DNA from: Bacteroidetes bacterium UBA6661 | GTDB taxonomy: Bacteria > Bacteroidota > Bacteroidia > AKYH767-A > OLB10 | NCBI GenBank assembly: GCA_002455375.1 | Contig: DKKR01000090.1 | Span: forward strand, 8,407 to 17,023 | Direction: 5' to 3' | Length of the DNA stretch: 8,617 bases | In this document: positions 6,373 through 8,617 of the stretch, piece by piece | How the letters are laid out: every line of letters starts with the position of its first letter | Numbering within the stretch: the stretch's first letter is position 1 | Notes under the pieces: model-generated | Seen by the model: only the letters and a program-made list of their open reading frames with translations | What the model was told of the DNA's origin: nothing | Databases searched by the model: none | Translations under genes and position numbers: made by a program

Positions 6373-7617
6373 TCAATAATGCTCAATTATTTCCTTTCTA
6401 AGCATATTTAATGCAGTATCTGCAGCTACCTGAATGATTCGCAGACGGTTTGTACCCAATAAAAATTTTCTGGCATAACAAGAATCGTGTGTAGCAATAC
6501 CCATCCAAACTGTGCCTATCGGTTTTTCTACACTTCCGCCACCCGGCCCGGCAATTCCGGTTATACTCAATGCAAAATCTGTATTATAAATTTTTCTTGC
6601 TCCTATTGCCATTTCAATTGCAACAGCTTCGCTGACGGCACCATAATCTTTCAATGATTGTTCACTTACACTTAACTGACTCATCTTTGAAGCATTGCTA
6701 TAACTCACCGTACCTCCCATAAAGTATGCTGAACTTCCTGGGATTGAAGTAATGAGATGTGATAAAAATCCTCCCGTACAACTTTCTGCAACTGCAATGG
6801 TTTTTTGTTTTTCCAACAAAAGACTCCCTACAACAGATTGAATAGTGTCATCATCATAACCGAATATGTAGGGTGCAATTAGCTCTTTGAGTTTAGAAAT
6901 TCTCTGATTCATGTCTCGCTCCATGTCTTCAACACCTTTACCAGTAAGTCGTAAACGAACCATTCCCGCTGCAGGCAGATAGGCTAATTTAAAATGTGGA
7001 GGTAAGTCATTTTCCCATGATGCTATCCTATCTGACAAGTCACTCTCACCAATACCTTGCGTAAGAATAGTTTTATGCACAATAGGCATTGCTTTATACT
7101 GTTGCTTTAATTTAGGTAGTACATCATTCTGCATCATTGCCTGCATTTCGAATGGCACACCCGGCATACTGACGAAAACATGTTCGCCATAATTGAACCA
7201 CATTCCCGGAGCAGTTCCTTTCTTATTATAAATTGGAACACATGCAGAAGGCAACTCAGCCTGACGCTTGTTTGTTTCTGTAACTACCTTACCGCGTGCA
7301 TGAAAAATATTTTCAATATCACTATATGCCTGCTTGTCAAACACAAGATGTGTATTAAAATATTTACACAACACATCCTTGGTTAAATCATCTTTTGTAG
7401 GCCCTAATCCACCGGTAATGAGAATAATTTGCGCCCTGCTCTTTGCAGCATTTAAAGCATCAATAATTTCCTGTTCATTATCACCAATGGTTGTAATTTG
7501 TTTCAGCCAATAACCGGAAAGACTTAGTTGTTGTCCAATCCATGTTGCATTGGTATTTACAATTTGTCCAATAAGCAATTCATCACCAATATTAATTAGC
7601 TCTACATTTGTTATCAT
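6373..7617 (-). CDS. cinA: CinA family protein (NMN amidase with COG1058 domain)
   Basis: A 414-residue, two-domain CinA of normal length. The N-terminal MoaB/MogA-like domain (about 1-170) shows INIGDELLIGQIVNTNA, TGGLGPTKDD (68-77), KKGTAPGM (132-139) and MPGVPFEM (151-158). In characterised relatives it is a pyrophosphatase on ADP-ribose-type nucleotides. The C-terminal PncC domain (about 260-414) shows AESCTGG (277-283), TVSYSNASK (303-311), SITGIAGPGGG (351-361) and KPIGTVW (365-371). It hydrolyses nicotinamide mononucleotide to nicotinate mononucleotide, salvaging NAD breakdown products. The usual active-site Ser (in ESCTGG) and the Tyr and Lys of YSN-x-x-K are present. The link to competence in the name comes from Gram-positive species and is not implied here. 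It is divergent from the DUF4197 gene; no convincing promoter is visible on its own strand. Confidence 0.95.
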   Translation of the reverse strand: MITNVELINIGDELLIGQIVNTNATWIGQQLSLSGYWLKQITTIGDNEQEIIDALNAAKSRAQIILITGGLGPTKDDLTKDVLCKYFNTHLVFDKQAYSDIENIFHARGKVVTETNKRQAELPSACVPIYNKKGTAPGMWFNYGEHVFVSMPGVPFEMQAMMQNDVLPKLKQQYKAMPIVHKTILTQGIGESDLSDRIASWENDLPPHFKLAYLPAAGMVRLRLTGKGVEDMERDMNQRISKLKELIAPYIFGYDDDTIQSVVGSLLLEKQKTIAVAESCTGGFLSHLITSIPGSSAYFMGGTVSYSNASKMSQLSVSEQSLKDYGAVSEAVAIEMAIGARKIYNTDFALSITGIAGPGGGSVEKPIGTVWMGIATHDSCYARKFLLGTNRLRIIQVAADTALNMLRKEIIEHY

Positions 7618-7682
7618 AAAATGAACTTTAAATTAATTAAGTAATTTAGCTGCATTAATTTCAGATTAAGTAAACAAACAAT

Positions 7683-7715
7683 ATTGATTGCAGACACATA
7701 ATGGCAATATGTTTG
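7683..7715 (+). promoter_or_regulatory. Probable promoter of the DUF4197 gene
   Basis: TATGTTTG at 7708-7715 matches the TAnnTTTG -7 box exactly, and ATTG at 7683-7686, with a 21-base spacer, is one base off the -33 TTTG. Transcription would begin near 7722, giving a 5' leader of about 26 bases before the ATG at 7748. It lies in the 130-base gap divergent from cinA; the rest of that gap is AT-rich with no other clear element. Confidence 0.48.
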
Positions 7716-7747
7716 AATTGAAAAACAAAATTCTAAAAAAATAGATT

Positions 7748-8455
7748 ATGAAAAGGTTTCTTTTAATTGCACTTGTGTTTATAGGGCAACAAACTTATGC
7801 ACAGAAAAAGATTTTTAAGGCAACAAATAATACCCCTTCAAATCAAGGTGAAGGTTTGGCAAATAATGATATCATTAGTGGCCTTAGAGAAGCGCTAAAA
7901 GTAGGCACCAATAATTCCACAGCATCAGCATCAAAACTTGATGGCTTCTATAAAAACCCTTTGATAAAAATACCTTTCCCCCGTGAAATACGTGATGCGG
8001 AAAATACTTTACGTAGTATGGGGATGGATAAAGAAGTTGACAAATTTGTAAAAACATTGAATCGTGCAGCCGAGGATGCAGCAAAATCGGCAGCACCAAT
8101 TTTCATCAACTCTATTCAGCACATAACTATTAATGACGGTCTTGCCATTTTAAGAGGTGGTAATGATGCAGCAACACAATTTTTAAAAACCACTTCAAAT
8201 GCTGCACTCATTGCTGCATTCAAGCCAATTGTACAAACTTCACTTAATAAAGTAAAGATAACGCAATACTGGAATCCGCTAATGTCAACTTATAACAAAG
8301 TGCCATTTGTGAAAAAAGTAAATCCTGACTTGAATCAATACGTTACCGACAAAGCGATTGAAGGCCTTTTTAAACTAATAGCTGCAGAAGAACTGAAGAT
8401 CAGAAAAGACCCTGCTGCACGTATTAATGATATTCTTAAAAGTGTATTTGGGTAA
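7748..8455 (+). CDS. Exported DUF4197 domain protein
   Basis: A 235-residue protein. Residues 1-19 form a signal peptide (MKRFLLIALVFIGQQTYAQ, probably cleaved before or after the Gln), with no lipobox, so it is likely periplasmic. From about residue 40 the DUF4197 pattern runs to the end: DIISGLREALKVGTNNS, DGFYKNPLIKIPFPREI, TLNRAAEDAAKSAAPIF, AILRGGNDAATQFLKTT, FKPIVQTSLNKVKITQYWN, and the C-terminal YVTDKAIEGLFKLIAAEE followed by DPAARINDILKSVFG. The domain is nearly all helical, and its function is not known to me. A probable promoter lies just upstream. The gene ends 6 bases before the convergent stop at 8462. Confidence 0.9.
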   Translation: MKRFLLIALVFIGQQTYAQKKIFKATNNTPSNQGEGLANNDIISGLREALKVGTNNSTASASKLDGFYKNPLIKIPFPREIRDAENTLRSMGMDKEVDKFVKTLNRAAEDAAKSAAPIFINSIQHITINDGLAILRGGNDAATQFLKTTSNAALIAAFKPIVQTSLNKVKITQYWNPLMSTYNKVPFVKKVNPDLNQYVTDKAIEGLFKLIAAEELKIRKDPAARINDILKSVFG

Positions 8456-8461
8456 AGAAAC

Positions 8462-8617
8462 TTAACGTATTAACGAAACACTACCAGTATAATCGTAGTG
8501 TTTACCACTGTAAGTTGTTACTTTAAGAGCATATACATATACACCTTGCGGAGATAGATTTCCTTTTGAATCAACTCCATCCCAGGTCTTACTCAAATTA
8601 TCTGTTGTATAAACCAA
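8462..8617 (-). CDS. C-terminal end of a gliding-motility-type (T9SS type B) sorting-domain protein, partial
   Basis: On the minus strand the frame is open from the window edge and gives 51 residues ending in TAA at 8464-8462. It contains KTWDGVDSKGNLSPQGVYVYALKV and YDYTGSVSLIR at the end. These match the 'WDG ... G-x-x-x-x-x-G-x-Y-x-Y' and 'G-x-V-x-L-I-R' ending of the gliding motility-associated C-terminal domain (TIGR04131, CHU_C). That tail directs export by the type IX secretion system and is usually found on large multi-domain surface or secreted proteins. The rest of the gene lies to the right of the window, so its role cannot be seen. Confidence 0.82.
   Translation of the reverse strand: MVYTTDNLSKTWDGVDSKGNLSPQGVYVYALKVTTYSGKHYDYTGSVSLIR
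8476..8503. repeat. 9-bp inverted repeat at the convergent gene ends
   Basis: AAACACTAC (8476-8484) and GTAGTGTTT (8495-8503) are perfect reverse complements around a 10-base spacer. It lies inside the last codons of the minus-strand secreted protein gene, 20 bases after the DUF4197 stop. It could help end forward transcripts, but it lacks a T run beyond the stem's own TTT, so a terminator role is weakly supported. Confidence 0.45.

Noticed and set aside
7618..7747. Promoter for cinA in the divergent gap
   Set aside because: TTTG strings occur on the minus strand but none is 19-21 bases from a TAnnTTTG match; I could not support a specific site.

Overview
The window looks like chromosomal DNA from a Bacteroidota bacterium, probably near Chitinophagales/Sphingobacteriales. 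The evidence is an AT-rich composition, no clear Shine-Dalgarno sequences, promoter boxes of the Bacteroidota type (TTTG then TAnnTTTG), a DUF2007-cdsA gene pair, and the end of a gliding-motility-type (type IX secretion, type B) C-terminal domain at the right edge. Most of the content is housekeeping. I found no clear new multi-gene system. The accessory-looking part is roughly 1085-1800.

Layout. 1-501 (+) is the 3' part of a YdcF/SanA-like DUF218 gene. 533-1084 (+) encodes a small exported protein of unknown function. A strong terminator-like hairpin follows (1147-1192), and then a decayed, in-frame copy of the last third of the same gene (1187-1327). Next is a small type II toxin-antitoxin pair (1349-1519 and 1501-1797, overlapping by 19 bases), whose probable promoter lies inside the decayed copy. 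Then comes a forward cluster: valS (1903-4518, preceded by three tandem CTTTG-type 8-mers), a DUF2007 gene (4525-4740) and cdsA (4737-5561, TTG start overlapping the upstream stop).

On the minus strand, convergent to this cluster, lie a DoxX-family membrane protein (5633-6058), an initiator tRNA-fMet with its own promoter and terminator (6206-6364), and cinA (6373-7617). Divergent from cinA is a DUF4197 exported protein (7748-8455, +). It runs tail to tail, with a 6-base gap, into the C-terminal end of a large secreted protein on the minus strand (8462-8617, cut by the window edge).

How the genes relate. valS and the initiator tRNA serve translation, and cdsA makes CDP-diacylglycerol for phospholipids. 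cinA probably recycles pyridine nucleotides. The YdcF-like, DoxX, DUF4197 and 533-1084 proteins are envelope or exported proteins. Gene order suggests one translation-coupled unit (valS, DUF2007, cdsA); the other genes seem to be transcribed separately. The window was read by eye: family calls rest on recognised motifs, not on database searches.
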